Positions 32,938 through 45,167 of a DNA stretch of 64,000 nt are shown here, piece by piece (position 1 is the stretch's first letter; the number at the start of each line of letters is the position of its first letter). The DNA lies in contig JAPEHQ010000004.1 in the NCBI GenBank assembly GCA_027405735.1, positions 3,038,001 through 3,102,000 of the forward strand, in the 5' to 3' direction. The stretch is from Mucor racemosus (Eukaryota; Mucoromycota; Mucoromycetes; Mucorales; Mucoraceae). The notes under the pieces are model-generated. The model saw nothing but the letters and a program-made list of their open reading frames with translations. It was not told where the DNA came from and made no database searches. A program made the position numbers and the translations under genes.

Positions 32938-34085
32938 ATGACTTTATCATCTTCAAATATGAAATACGAACATGGAGAATACGAATATAATATGAATCAA
33001 CCACAGCCATCTAATAACAATACTAATGTTGGCAGTGGAACTGGTGCGGCTTCTTCATCATCTTGCGGGCCCATTGGATATGAGGAGCGAGAAAGACGGT
33101 AAATTTTTCGTTAAAAGCAATGTCTTTTTTTTTTTTTTTTCTTTCTTTCCACCTCATCTCATTGAATTATAGTACATATGAACTTGTAGTTTGTCAGCAA
33201 CCTTTGCATGCACGTATGTGTGGTTTTGGAGAGAAAGATCGTAGACCTATCGACCCACCACCTATTGTACAACTTATTGTTAAACAAGAAGGACAAGAGA
33301 CATGGGTAGATCTTCAGTAAGTCTTTCTTGTCGTTGTATACAATGCAATTCCTTTTTGAACTCAAAATTGATACAGATCTTTACAAACGCCATTCTTTGT
33401 TTTGCATGTAACACTATGGTCTGCTGATAGAACACAAGAAAGAAACATTATATCAAATCCACCCAAATGTACTCGTGTTTTAATGGGATCACTTGTGAGC
33501 TCACCTAGTCTTTTAAAGAATCCTCAAGGTGAACAAGGCCTTTATTTTGCATTTCCTGATTTAAGCATTCGTACAGAAGGTCAATATACATTGAGATTTA
33601 GTTTGATTAAATTGATTAGGTTTGTGAGCTGTATTTTTTAGTGGTTATTTAAACATATACTAACACTATTTTAGCTCTGATTTTCAACCTGATGCCAAGT
33701 CCAAGATAATTGCTCAAGTATTTTCAGACCCTTTTACTGTATATTCCGCTAAAAAGGTAAATCTATATTTTGCATAAAAAAAAATCTACATTTGAAATAG
33801 TATATTGATATTGGCAATTTCGATCTTTTCAGTTTCCAGGAATGACAGGTGTGTAACAAAAAAAAAAGAGAGAGAATATTACATTATAATTCACACGTTT
33901 TTCTTATTTTATTTTTTGATATAGAATCAACAGAGCTTTCAAAGGTATTTGCTAAACAGGGCCTCAAAATTCCAATTCGTAACGATGGTAACTAGAAATG
34001 CAATTTGTATCTGATCTCTAATTTGCTAATTCTATTTTTTTTTTTTTTTTTTTTTTTGACAGTTCGAGCAAAGAAAGCAGAATAA
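32938..34085 (+). CDS. Velvet-domain regulator 1
   Basis: Fungal velvet-family transcription regulator, 243 residues from seven exons: 32938-33098, 33173-33316, 33377-33619, 33675-33756, 33833-33848, 33925-33987 and 34063-34085. All junctions are GT-AG and phase-consistent, including a 16-nt microexon. The velvet fold starts at [20 protein letters not shown] and continues with [15 protein letters not shown], the basic DNA-contact segment of the family; later blocks are [20 protein letters not shown] and [16 protein letters not shown]. The N-terminal 50 residues are Asn/Ser/Gly-rich. Velvet proteins act as homo- or heterodimers controlling spore development and secondary metabolism in ascomycetes. 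Length and simple architecture are closest to VelB/VosA types, but I cannot decide the subfamily. A second velvet gene lies 3.1 kb downstream. Confidence 0.88.
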
Positions 34086-34377
34086 ACTTTAATATATTTA
34101 TAAATTTCATTCCTAATTCATCCTTGTTTGATAAATAATAAAAAAAATTAAAATAATCACTTGAGCAAAATGACTCATTATTATACCAAGAATCAAAAAG
34201 ACGCAGCAGATAATAATAACATTATGCTGCGTTACATTGAGATATTGATGAGCTACAAATGCCACAAATCGACAGTGGTGGCTTGTAATATCCCAAAATA
34301 TTTTTTTCTCGACAGGTTGTATAAAAGAAAAAACAAAACTCCCCTCTTGTTTTCTTTCCCTTTATAATATCAACAAA

Positions 34378-36892
34378 ATGTCAGCTCCTGTCGATACAAA
34401 GCCCAAGGTTGAAAAGAAGCCCAAGGCACCCAAAGCTCCTAAAGCCAAGGATGCTAATGCTAGCCCTTATCCTCTTGAGGTAATGAAAAAAAAACAACTT
34501 GTCGCGAAATCTGTGTATATATAATGTACCTTGAAAAAAAAAAAACTAACATCAACATGTAAAGGTTACTCCTGCTCCCGAATTTCTTCAACATCGTATT
34601 GATATGTTTGACAAATTAAAGGCTGCCGCAGATGCCGAAATTGCTCGTAAATATCTTTATTTTGTAGACTTAAATTGTTTAAATTCATGCAATTAAAAAT
34701 TTCTAATAGAAAAGCCTCGTGAGCCTATTACTATTACTTTACCCGATGGTACTCAAAAGGAAGGTACTTCTTGGGAAACTACTCCTTTATCCATTGCTCT
34801 TGGTATTGCTAAGTCTCTTGCTGAACGTACCGTTATTTCCAAGGTTGATGGCGAGCTTTGGGATTTGACTCGTCCTATTGAAGCTTCTTGTAAGTTGGAG
34901 TTATTGGACTTTGAGAATGATGAAGGTAAGATGGTTTTCTGGCATTCTTCTGCTCACATGTTGGGTGAAGCTTGTGAACGTCATTATGCCTGTAACCTTT
35001 GTATTGGTCCTCCATTGAAGGAAGGTGGTTTCTATTATGAAATGGGTGTTGAAGATCGGTAAGATTTTGCTGAATTGGCTCAATGATAGATCTGATTTTT
35101 TAGCTGATGTTTTTGCTCTTTTTTATAGTGTTGTAAGCCAACAAGATTATGCCAACCTCGAAAAGTTGGTCGCTCAAGTTGCCAAGGATAAGCAAAACTT
35201 TGAGCGTCTTGTTATCTCCAAGGAAGACATTTTGGAAATGTTCAAGCATAATCCCTACAAGGTTCACATCATCAATGATAAGATCCCCGATGGCACTTCT
35301 ACCACTGTCTACAGATGTGGTCCTTTGATTGATTTGTGTAGAGGTCCTCACGTTCCTCACACTGGTCGTGTCAAGGCTTTCACCGTTACCAAGAACTCTG
35401 CTTCTTACTTTTTGGGTGATGCCAAGAACGATTCTCTTCAACGTATTTATGGTATTTCTTTCCCTGATAAGAAGCTCATGACTGAATACAAGAAATTCAT
35501 TGAAGAGGCTGCCAGACGTGATCATCGTAAGATTGGTAAGGAACAAGAACTTTTCTTTTTCCATGAATTATCTCCTGGCTCCGCTTTCATGCTTCCTCAC
35601 GGTGCTCGTGTTTACAATGCTTTGATGAATTTGATCAAGGATGAATATCAACACAGAGGTTTCACTGAAGTTATTACTCCCAATATGTTCAATTTGAAGC
35701 TTTGGAACCAATCTGGTCATGCTCAAAAATATAAGGAAAATATGTTTTGTTTCGAAGTTGACAAGGAAGAATTTGCTTTGAAGCCCATGAATTGTCCTGG
35801 TCATTGTTTGATGTTTGGACACAAGGAAAGAAGTTATCGTGATCTTCCTGTTCGTTTCGCTGATTTCGGTGTTCTTCATCGTAATGAATTCTCCGGCGCT
35901 CTTTCTGGTTTGACTCGTGTTCGTCGTTTCCAACAAGATGATGCTCATATCTTCTGTCGTACCGATCAAGTAAGCAAAAAAAGGAACATAAAAGAAGCTT
36001 TTTTTTATTTATTTACATCATTTTTTTTTTCTTTTTAAGATCGAAGAAGAAATGGCTGGTTGTTTCGATTTCTTAAATGAAGTTTACGGTATCTTTGGTT
36101 TCGATTTCCATTTGAAGCTTTCTACTCGCCCCGACAACTACATGGGTGAACTCAGCGTTTGGGACAATGCTGAAAAGGTAATAGAACAAAAATGAATAAA
36201 TTAGAAAAAAAAAAAACGCAATGATGTAACTAATGACATAATGTTATATCCAGATGTTGGAAGATTCATTGAATCGTTTTACCAAGGAGAAGGGTACCTC
36301 TTGGGAAGTTGATCCTGGAGATGGCGCTTTCTATGGCCCCAAGGTTGATATTACTATCTCTGATGCTCTTGGCCGTAAGCATCAATGTGCTACTATCCAA
36401 CTCGATTTCCAATTGCCTGAACGTTTCAAGTTGGAATACCGTACTGATGGTTCTGAAGATGCCATGGCTCGCCCTGTTATCATTCATCGTGCTATTCTTG
36501 GTTCCGTTGAGCGTATGATGGGTATTGTTATTGAACATTTCGCTGGTAAGTTCCCCTTCTGGTTGTCTCCTCGTCAAGTTCAAGTCATTCCTGTTGCTTC
36601 TGCTTTCAAGGGCTATGCAAAGGAAATTGTTGAGAAATTAGTTGGTTTAGGTATCTTTGCTGATGCCGATTTGTCTGACAATACCCTCAACAAGAAGATT
36701 AGAAATGCCGAGATTGCTCAATACAATTTCATTTTCGTTGTTGGTGAAGTTGAAGAAACTACTCGTTCAGTCAATGTTCGTAACAGAGATGACGTTGGAA
36801 CTAAAGCAAAGGGTCAAACTATCCCATTGGATGATGTTCTCAAGAGCGTTCAAAATTTGAAGGAATCCAGAAGCTTAGAAAATAAGCTTTAA
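34378..36892 (+). CDS. THS1: Threonyl-tRNA synthetase
   Basis: Class II aminoacyl-tRNA synthetase charging tRNA-Thr, 716 residues. Exons are 34378-34479, 34565-34646, 34710-35058, 35129-35969, 36040-36177 and 36254-36892, with phases agreeing. A Lys/Pro/Ala-rich N-terminal extension (about 35 residues) is followed by a TGS domain (about 65-135), the editing/SAD domain with the zinc-type [11 protein letters not shown] motif, the catalytic core ([18 protein letters not shown]; motif 2 with [20 protein letters not shown]; the [10 protein letters not shown] block), motif 3 near [11 protein letters not shown], and a C-terminal anticodon-binding domain. Length fits eukaryotic cytosolic enzymes. No clear mitochondrial presequence is seen in this start. 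It is the only synthetase gene in the window and is flanked by two velvet genes. The yeast-style symbol is by homology. Confidence 0.95.
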
Positions 36893-37193
36893 AATAAAAT
36901 AAAACCAAGTCTATATTAGGGTGAAATCTCTCCTTTTTTGAATTTTTCTACCTTTTTTCTCAATCGTTGTGTTACAATTACCATATTTGAATTTCACTAA
37001 AATGAATTGAAAAAAAGTGACCTTTTTTATTGCAGTATTTAAGAAAGAGATCAGTGCCAAAATCACAAAAAGGTCTTTCTTCTTTTAAAATCCTCTACAC
37101 ATTCTAGAAGAAGCTTTTTTTTTCTTTTTTTATCACATTTTCTGAGAAGGAATAGGCTTTGAAATTTTTGAACTAATAAAATCTTGAAACATA

Positions 37194-38478
37194 ATGTCCA
37201 CCTTGATTCCACCTCCTCTAGGGTTAGGACGTCCTAGTCAAAAGAGTAAAAAATACAAATTAAGTACGCTGAACAAATTCTGTGATTTTTGCATGTTTAA
37301 TAACCAAAACACTATTCAACCCCCTTTTGATTTTCCAAAAATAGTCATGGTCCAAAACCCAGTTCGAGCAAGATGTTGTGGATTTGGTGAAAAAGATAGA
37401 AGACCTGTTGATCCTCCACCTATCTTACAATTATTCATCGAAAGACCAGATGGAACACTTCAAAATGCACAGTAAATAATGAAGAAAAAAGATATGCGTG
37501 ATGAAAAAATAGATGCTAAACTTTTATAAATGTATACAGTGATGATGATAGCAATATTTCTTTGTTTGTTGTTCAATGTGATCTTTATTCAGAAAATGGA
37601 AAGGAGCAAAGAGGCCACGTTTATAACCCATCATCTGCTGCACCAACGTCTGGTAAAAAACATGATTAAAATTGATAAACTAGTCATATAAATTAACTCT
37701 CAAGTTAGCGTCCCCTGCGACTGATTCAAAACCAACTACTGGCACATTATTATCTTTTCAAGATCCTGCACCGACAAGATCACTTATGGGCGCTGTTGTA
37801 TCAAACGCCTATCAATTAACAGATCACAATAATGAGCCTGGCATCTTTTTCATATTTCAAGATTTATCTGTTCGAATAGAAGGGACTTTTTGCTTGAATT
37901 TCATGTTTATAAATTTGTCCGCAGGGTAACAATTCATGTCGATTTTTTTTTTTACGATTTTTTTTTTTTTAATTTACGAAAAAATAGGGATCCTCTCACA
38001 ATGAGTACAGAAGTATCTGACGATGTTTTGTCAAAACCTTTTACAGTATATTCCGCCAAAAACTTTCCTGGCATGACAGGTAGTTAAAATGGAAAAATAT
38101 ATGCAGAATAGAATGTTCGAAGATTTTAATTTCAATTTTGGGAATTTCTTTTTTTTTTTTTTTTTTTTCATAGATTCGACGCCCATATCACAATGTTTTG
38201 CTCAACAGGGAATCAAAATCTCAATAAGAAAAGGTAGGAGGATACGTCATGTTGTTGATCGCACTTATCCCAATAGTGCAGTAGTTGAACATCATCGTAC
38301 TATAGACAGTAAAGAAGCGATCGATAAAGTCCAAACAGGTGCAGAAAAACATCGACAATCATCTTCAGCTTCAGCTCCCTCACTTTCTACTAATGATATA
38401 GGCAGTAGCTCAAGTAGTAATAATAGTAAACCCAATTATAGACGTATCCATATATCTTCTTTTTTATCACCGCCTTGA
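37194..38478 (+). CDS. Velvet-domain regulator 2
   Basis: Second velvet-family protein. Exons: 37194-37471, 37540-37652, 37709-37925, 37988-38079 and 38174-38478, giving 334 residues. A 99-nt segment inside the first exon (37246-37344) has GT...AG ends and is a multiple of three, so it may instead be an intron (then 301 residues); its removal joins Ile directly to [14 protein letters not shown]. The velvet core has [36 protein letters not shown] and [16 protein letters not shown]. The C-terminal 90 residues are Ser/Asn-rich, longer than in velvet 1. Three intron positions and phases (after the first beta segment, before the DPLTM/SDFQ block, and in the codon after GMT) are the same as in velvet 1, showing that the two are duplicates. 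Subfamily undecided. Confidence 0.88.
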
Positions 38479-40527
38479 ACTTTTATGCATAATATTTCCC
38501 ATTCCAACATCACTTACAACTCCTTCTCCTCCTACACTGCCCCCCTTCTTTTTCCTTCTTAATTCTTCTTTGTTTTGTAAATATAATAATCATAATAATC
38601 ATAATTCTAATAGCAATATTTTTATGACGCCTTGTTTCTTTATCACAAGTTATCCTTCTGTGAGGATCGACCGAGTATTTGGCCCATGTTAGATTAGTAA
38701 AAAAAAAAAAAGGGTTTCACCAGAATTTTTGGTTTCACCATATTTTATCTCAAAAATGTTGCATCCATCGAAATTACTATCCACATGCCCTGATTTGTAA
38801 ATAGTGTGTATAAAACATCACATTTTAAGTTTTTCTCAAACAATGCAATTTTTTATATATCATTTTGGCTCTAGTAAATTAATACTGTTGTATACATTTG
38901 AATTAAATGATGTCTTGTCTTGTAATTTTTGCTTCTTTTTCCCTTTGCTTTTTTATTTATTTTGAAGGATATTATTTCTTTTGAAAACCTTTTTTGTGTA
39001 ACGTTTGATACATATGCATCAATTAAAGCCCCCCTGTTTTAAATGTTGAAAAAGTTTATACATATCAAATGGGGACATTTACCATATTCGATAAACCTAA
39101 AAGCGTCGGCAATATAATGTCCGTAGTTTATTTTTACAGGAATCGAGATAATGATATAGTTTCTTCGTCAGTTATTTGATCGCTCATCTTATCTTGATTT
39201 ACATTTTCCGGGAAAAAAGCTAAAAAACTATCGATCCTCGCTATTTTTTAGGCTGAAATGCGCCAAATTAAAGATACAACTTTGTGAATATCAACTTGCA
39301 TTTATTTTAAACTTTTTTTTTGTGTATCTAGTAACGTAAAAAAATGCTGTAAAAGACTGGTAAATCTAACAGCTTAATTAATCAGATAAACAGCATCAAG
39401 TCATTTTTATGACATGTTTTTAATGAATAAATCAGGCTTGCGGTTTTCTGGTATTTTTCTAGCATTTATTTATGTACAGTTGTTGACATCAATACTAGAT
39501 ATCCAATTTTTTTAAAAGCATATCACAGTACAGCTTTGATTAAGCAAAAAAAAAAAAATAAATAAAAAAAAAAAAGAACGCGCTAACGTTTATTAATTGG
39601 GTTTGGTAAGTTTTAGCTGATTTAGTACCTGCCTGGCGTTATTCCTAATTTGAAATGGTCAGCTGAGCAACAAACCCCATTTAAAAAAGTTGGTATTTGA
39701 TCCCTACAATTTAACCAGCAAATCAAAGTATGGGAAGCTACAATTTTAGTTTTGAGTACTATTACCCTCGTAATATATATTTTCAAACTTTCAATCCATT
39801 TGGATAAATATTCATTAATTACAAGCATTTTTCCAATTGCTTTATTTTTTTTTAAGCAGAGGAAGAGAGATTTTTTGTTAAAAATGCGTACTAAACTCCT
39901 TCGAAACCAATTGTTAACTAATGGGATCAAAATATGTTATTTGTACATTTACCGTACATTAAATACAACTTCAAAATTTAATTTCAAATCATTATTTGAT
40001 TTTATAAAAATTCAAAGAATACCTGCAGCAATTCTTAATAACAAAATAGTTTAAAAATGTACGAGTTTTCATTTCTCCATTTCCACAGCAACTCGGGGAG
40101 GCTAAACCTTTTTTAATTTTGTGAATCAACACTAGTGCGATAAAATGACACCTTTTATAGATCGAAATTGCCATTGACATTTCAGACAAATAACTAATCT
40201 CAATTCCTATCTGAATCTCGCTCCATAAGTAGTGATCTTAAACGAGCCGAGTTTTTTTATGCAGCCGCGCTTTTTTATGCAGCGACTAAAACTCATCATC
40301 TCAATGCGAGCTTTATTTTACCTTTCCAGTATAGAGTGTACTGTAACCAGACAGTAATCGTTACTGTATATCAGAATCTAGATATAGCGCTATAGTAGTC
40401 GCATTATCAGGATATTGTTATTGTTACACCATTAATAGCTGTTGTATCACTTGATAATCTCTTCTATGTATACTCTCATTCTCTACATTGAATAAAACCT
40501 CACCTTTTACTCTTGTCTAATTCTTAT
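38479..40527. other. 2-kb intergenic region
   Basis: AT-rich DNA between velvet 2 and the palindrome. A-rich runs at about 38700 and 39546-39576 and a possible small hairpin (TTACTCTT at 40507-40514 with AAGAGTAA at 40540-40547) are visible. About 40325-40525 has promoter/LTR-like composition but no demonstrable borders. No gene. Confidence 0.4.
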
Positions 40528-43124
40528 TAGTTTTGGTAAAAGAGTAATGTGCGTAGATAGTAGAAAGTGATAATTATACAAGGAATGCTATCCCAGATTA
40601 GTTAGCTTATTTTTACAATAAGAATTACAATGCAACTCAAAAGGTTCATTATTATCTTAAAAGGTACTATAATAACCTGTGACCGTAACACCAAATTTGG
40701 AATGAGGGTATACATATTATTTTTTTGAGTAAAACCGAGGAGGATATTCTTTTGTACACATTTTTGAGGACATCTCCACGAAAAATCAATATTTTCAAGA
40801 AATTTAAATTGGGACCTAGAGAGCTCAACGAGGTTGATGGTATGAATGTAAAAAAATTCTGCTCAATTTAACGAATATTTTGGAATCTATTACGAAAATG
40901 TCAAAAAAATGAAATAAAAAAAAAAGATGCCCGAATATTTTCAAACTCAGATATGTTAAAGAGAATTTTAAAACAAGTAATTTTTATTATAAAAAAGTCT
41001 TTGGGTATCTTAATTTTTTGCAGAGATATTAAGGCTCAAAGTTTCAATTTTTCATATTTAAGCTGTAAAAACCAAAATTGGAAGAAAAAATTATCGGTTT
41101 TTCCAAATTTATTCGACAGATGCTATAGTGATAGTCTGTAGATAATTAATTGTTATTTGTAGCCCTTAAAAATCTGTATCTAATCAGACTAATTTCAATA
41201 AGATGTTTTTACTATTTTGTTATAAAAATCGCTCAAAATCGCGATTTTTGGATGGGGGTTGGGGTCAAAAAACAAGAGTATAACTTCAAATCTTCACTAC
41301 TCCTGGAAAAATTAATGTTTTTGAAAAAACTAAAAACAGATCTATATATATTGTTGCTCGCAATTATTTTTATGGAACTGACATTTTGTTTAATAATTTA
41401 CTGGAAAATGATATTAATAATTTATAAGTTTTTAGTGTGTTTTATGGGGTAAATCCTTTGAATTTTTATTTTGGCTCTATTTGTATCTAACAAATAATAT
41501 CCCTATAATATAGACAAAAAATGTTTATTATAATTTCAAGTAATGTTTACATAATAAAATCAATAGGTATGCTTGTTTTTCTGATAACTCTATAATTTTT
41601 TGAACGGCTATATCTCCGCAAAAAAAATAGCTAAAAATATATGAATAGCACCATAATTATTGCAGCATTAATTTGTATTAGAATCCACTCTTACCTCAGC
41701 ATATGAAAAAATTTATGGGAAAAATGTTGGAGATCTGATTTTTAGGAAAAAAAATCCATTTTAACTTGTGGAGTGTAACTTTTATAATTTATGGAGTGTA
41801 ACTTATAATATATACATCAGCCAAGAAAGTTACACTCCATATATTATAAGTTACACTCCATAAATTATAAAAGTTACACTCCACAAGTTAAAATGGATTT
41901 TTTTTCCTAAAAATCAGATCTCCAACATTTTTCCCATAAATTTTTTCATATGCTGAGGTAAGAGTGGATTCTAATACAAATTAATGCTGCAATAATTATG
42001 GTGCTATTCATATATTTTTAGCTATTTTTTTTGCGGAGATATAGCCGTTCAAAAAATTATAGAGTTATCAGAAAAACAAGCATACCTATTGATTTTATTA
42101 TGTAAACATTACTTGAAATTATAATAAACATTTTTTGTCTATATTATAGGGATATTATTTGTTAGATACAAATAGAGCCAAAATAAAAATTCAAAGGATT
42201 TACCCCATAAAACACACTAAAAACTTATAAATTATTAATATCATTTTCCAGTAAATTATTAAACAAAATGTCAGTTCCATAAAAATAATTGCGAGCAACA
42301 ATATATATAGATCTGTTTTTAGTTTTTTCAAAAACATTAATTTTTCCAGGAGTAGTGAAGATTTGAAGTTATACTCTTGTTTTTTGACCCCAACCCCCAT
42401 CCAAAAATCGCGATTTTGAGCGATTTTTATAACAAAATAGTAAAAACATCTTATTGAAATTAGTCTGATTAGATACAGATTTTTAAGGGCTACAAATAAC
42501 AATTAATTATCTACAGACTATCACTATAGCATCTGTCGAATAAATTTGGAAAAACCGATAATTTTTTCTTCCAATTTTGGTTTTTACAGCTTAAATATGA
42601 AAAATTGAAACTTTGAGCCTTAATATCTCTGCAAAAAATTAAGATACCCAAAGACTTTTTTATAATAAAAATTACTTGTTTTAAAATTCTCTTTAACATA
42701 TCTGAGTTTGAAAATATTCGGGCATCTTTTTTTTTTATTTCATTTTTTTGACATTTTCGTAATAGATTCCAAAATATTCGTTAAATTGAGCAGAATTTTT
42801 TTACATTCATACCATCAACCTCGTTGAGCTCTCTAGGTCCCAATTTAAATTTCTTGAAAATATTGATTTTTCGTGGAGATGTCCTCAAAAATGTGTACAA
42901 AAGAATATCCTCCTCGGTTTTACTCAAAAAAATAATATGTATACCCTCATTCCAAATTTGGTGTTACGGTCACAGGTTATTATAGTACCTTTTAAGATAA
43001 TAATGAACCTTTTGAGTTGCATTGTAATTCTTATTGTAAAAATAAGCTAACTAATCTGGGATAGCATTCCTTGTATAATTATCACTTTCTACTATCTACG
43101 CACATTACTGTTTTACCAAAACTA
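40528..43124. repeat. 2.6-kb near-perfect palindrome (1286-bp arms, 25-bp spacer)
   Basis: The left arm 40528-41813 is repeated as its exact reverse complement at 41839-43124, with a 25-bp spacer 41814-41838. Paired positions sum to 83652 throughout: frames at 40953-41141 and 41150-41452 reappear, residue for residue, at 42511-42699 and 42200-42502 on the other strand, so no indels have occurred. The only difference I found is G at 40542 against the expected base opposite 43110, close to the distal end. The outer part of each arm contains a family A segment (about 40690-41110 and its mirror). The inner part ends in a small minisatellite. No target duplication is seen. Two identical 100-residue hypothetical peptides arise only from the mirror symmetry. 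Confidence 0.9.
41767..41887. repeat. Minisatellite at palindrome centre
   Basis: Units of about 21-23 bp built on AGTTACACTCCA plus an AT-rich tail. Three units lie on the right of the centre (one of them in the spacer) and two complementary units on the left. The arm switch therefore occurs within a tandem array. Confidence 0.8.
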
Positions 43125-43735
43125 GCGCTCAAAAAATGGCCGGGCCCAAGCGAGCGCAAGCAATTTCACCAAGCATTTGTCGAGTCTAAAATATTTGAAA
43201 GTTACTCAAGCAAGCCCAAGCCCAAGCAACGGCCCGTCGAGCAGTTGTATATCGAGTATTCTCAGTTTTGAAAGCAAGCAAGCAAGCATAAATCAAGCAT
43301 TATTATCTAAATTTTTAAAAAGTCAAGCAAGTCGAGCACGAGCATATAAGCAAGCGAGCAAATCCGAGTGCAAACGCAAGGATAGTACTATATATTTTCA
43401 GCGTAATATTGGTTCAAAGTGTGCTAAATTTTGAAAATTTTAAAGCTAAAATTGCATAAATTGAATGAAATTGTCCTGCGTTACATGCTTGTTTATTTGA
43501 TTTGAAAGCAGGAAAGCAAACAGATTTACACGCAAGCAAGCCTCTTTCAATTTGAAGCATTTCGAGCAAGCATACAAGCAAGCTTTCAATGTTTTCGTCG
43601 AGCGCCAGCAGGAAATTGCTTAAAAAATTTAATCAAACAAGCCAAAGCAAGCACTAACCTGAAAAAAGCACAATTCAAGCGAGTCCGAGCATAGGGCTCG
43701 CTCGATTGCGTATGCTCGTACTGCTCGATTGCGGT
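43125..43735 (+). repeat. Repeat family B (CAAGC/CGAGC-rich), copy 2
   Basis: Starts exactly at the distal edge of the palindrome. It is dense in CAAGC, CGAGC and AAGCAAGCAAGC variants; its second half (about 43555-43735) aligns with 3080-3255. It is followed at once by a family A fragment, as at 3.3 kb. Confidence 0.7.
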
Positions 43736-43789
43736 TATTACGGTGGATGCAATAAGCATGTCTTAAATATAAAAAGCTCATTTAATGTA

Positions 43790-43992
43790 AAGCAAAAGTA
43801 TCTATCGATTGAGCCATTGCGGAACCTTCTAGCTGCATTTTTCATAGAGAAAATGAGATTTATGTCATTTGTTTTTCAAATTCAGAATCTGAGATGAGGG
43901 TATACAGCGAAAAATGGAAGCTAGAAACGAAGGCACCTCTTTGTACACATTCTTGAGGATGTCTCCAGGAAAAATCAATATTTTGAAAAGTG
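43790..43992 (+). repeat. Family A fragment, copy 5
   Basis: Short, diverged segment sharing ATCGATTGAGCCATTG, GATGAGGGTATAC, GCACCTCTTTGTACACAT and AAAATCAATATTTTGAAAA blocks with copies 1-3. It is cut off at 43992 by an LTR-derived fragment. Confidence 0.65.
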
Positions 43993-44293
43993 ATTTATCG
44001 AAAGGTAAATCGTATGAAATTAATCAAATAAAAAAGTACCGTTTTATTATGAGCTTATAGAGAGGGTTTATATACTAATTGGATGAGTGTATTAGATGTG
44101 AATGATAATATAATTAGAATGAGCATTTGAATATTGTGTGAATATTTTGGAATTATGCTTCTATTATTCAATAGTAGCATGATGATAGACGCATTAAATA
44201 CAGTATGACCTTGATTGATTTGTATGTTGAGCACCATAGTTTGACGGATGTTTGAAATTGGTAATTCGGTAATTCCTAATTCTGATAGATAAA
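43993..44293 (+). mobile_element. Diverged chromovirus-type LTR fragment
   Basis: Closely related to 21756-22053 (same start TTATCGAAAGGTAAA and same end AATTCCTAATTCTGATAGAT) and to the middle of the chromovirus LTRs. It is inserted in a family A copy and lies 200 bp before the younger intact element. Confidence 0.6.
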
Positions 44294-44500
44294 AAAGAAC
44301 TAAATTGGATCAGGTAGAGGAGGTTGAGAGTTGTATGTAGATAACAGTTATTTCCAATACAATAAAAAAATAAAAACTACAAGTGATTATATCACAGAGA
44401 ACGTAGAGTCTGTATTCTTACGTTAAAAAAGGAAGCCATGAACCGTCAGGTCCTGAATTCTAAAAGCATTTATACCATTTCAATTCCATTTGGATGTCAG

Positions 44501-45162
44501 TGTGCTGAACTAGGATACTATTTCCCCACATAAGAAATTAAATGTTATCTCACATAAAACCATGCTCTAATATTTCAATAGAGATAACATGAATTTAACA
44601 GTAAATACAGAAAGTATTAGTAATTTAACATATAAATAAAATAGACCGAATCATAAACAAAGCAAATTGATTCATAAAATAAGCTGAAGAAACACATAGA
44701 TCAAAGTAAGGATTGCTCTATGCGGATCATTAACAAATATGCCAAAAACGGGCATTAAAAGACCGCCTTGATTATGTAAATCAAGAAGCTCAATATAAAC
44801 TTTAAAATCACAAACAAACTAATTGATTTACCAAAAAGAATAAACATATGGATATTGCATGAAGACAATGGAATCATGCTTCAATCATTTAATAAGTAGC
44901 ATGATGATATATGTATGGAATGCAGCATTGTCTGATTCGCATGTTAAACATCACGGTTTGACAGAAGTCCTAAGTTGGTAATTCGGTTATTCCTAATTCT
45001 GATAGATCACTGACAGTTACGGTGCAACTCCCAGATATAACAAAAGCACAACTAATATAAATAGAGTAGAAATATAGACCTATTGCACACTATCCATTTT
45101 TTGAATAAAGAAGGATTTAAACTGTATCTTTTTTCAAAGCTTTTATTCTACATTTTACTGCA
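44501..45162 (+). mobile_element. 5' LTR of chromovirus
   Basis: 662-bp long terminal repeat with TG...CA ends, identical by eye to 50327-50988. It includes a TATAAATAG promoter box (about 45056-45064). The target duplication GTCAG is at 44496-44500. Confidence 0.95.
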
Positions 45163-45167
45163 TTTTT

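Noticed and set aside
40325..40527. Solo LTR next to the palindrome
   Set aside because: Composition and a promoter-like end suggest it, but no TG/CA borders, second copy or target duplication could be shown.
41150..42502. Two identical 100-residue open frames as a duplicated gene
   Set aside because: They are mirror images created by the palindrome, start without context (the first uses a non-ATG start) and show only Phe/Leu/Lys/Ile-rich chance composition.
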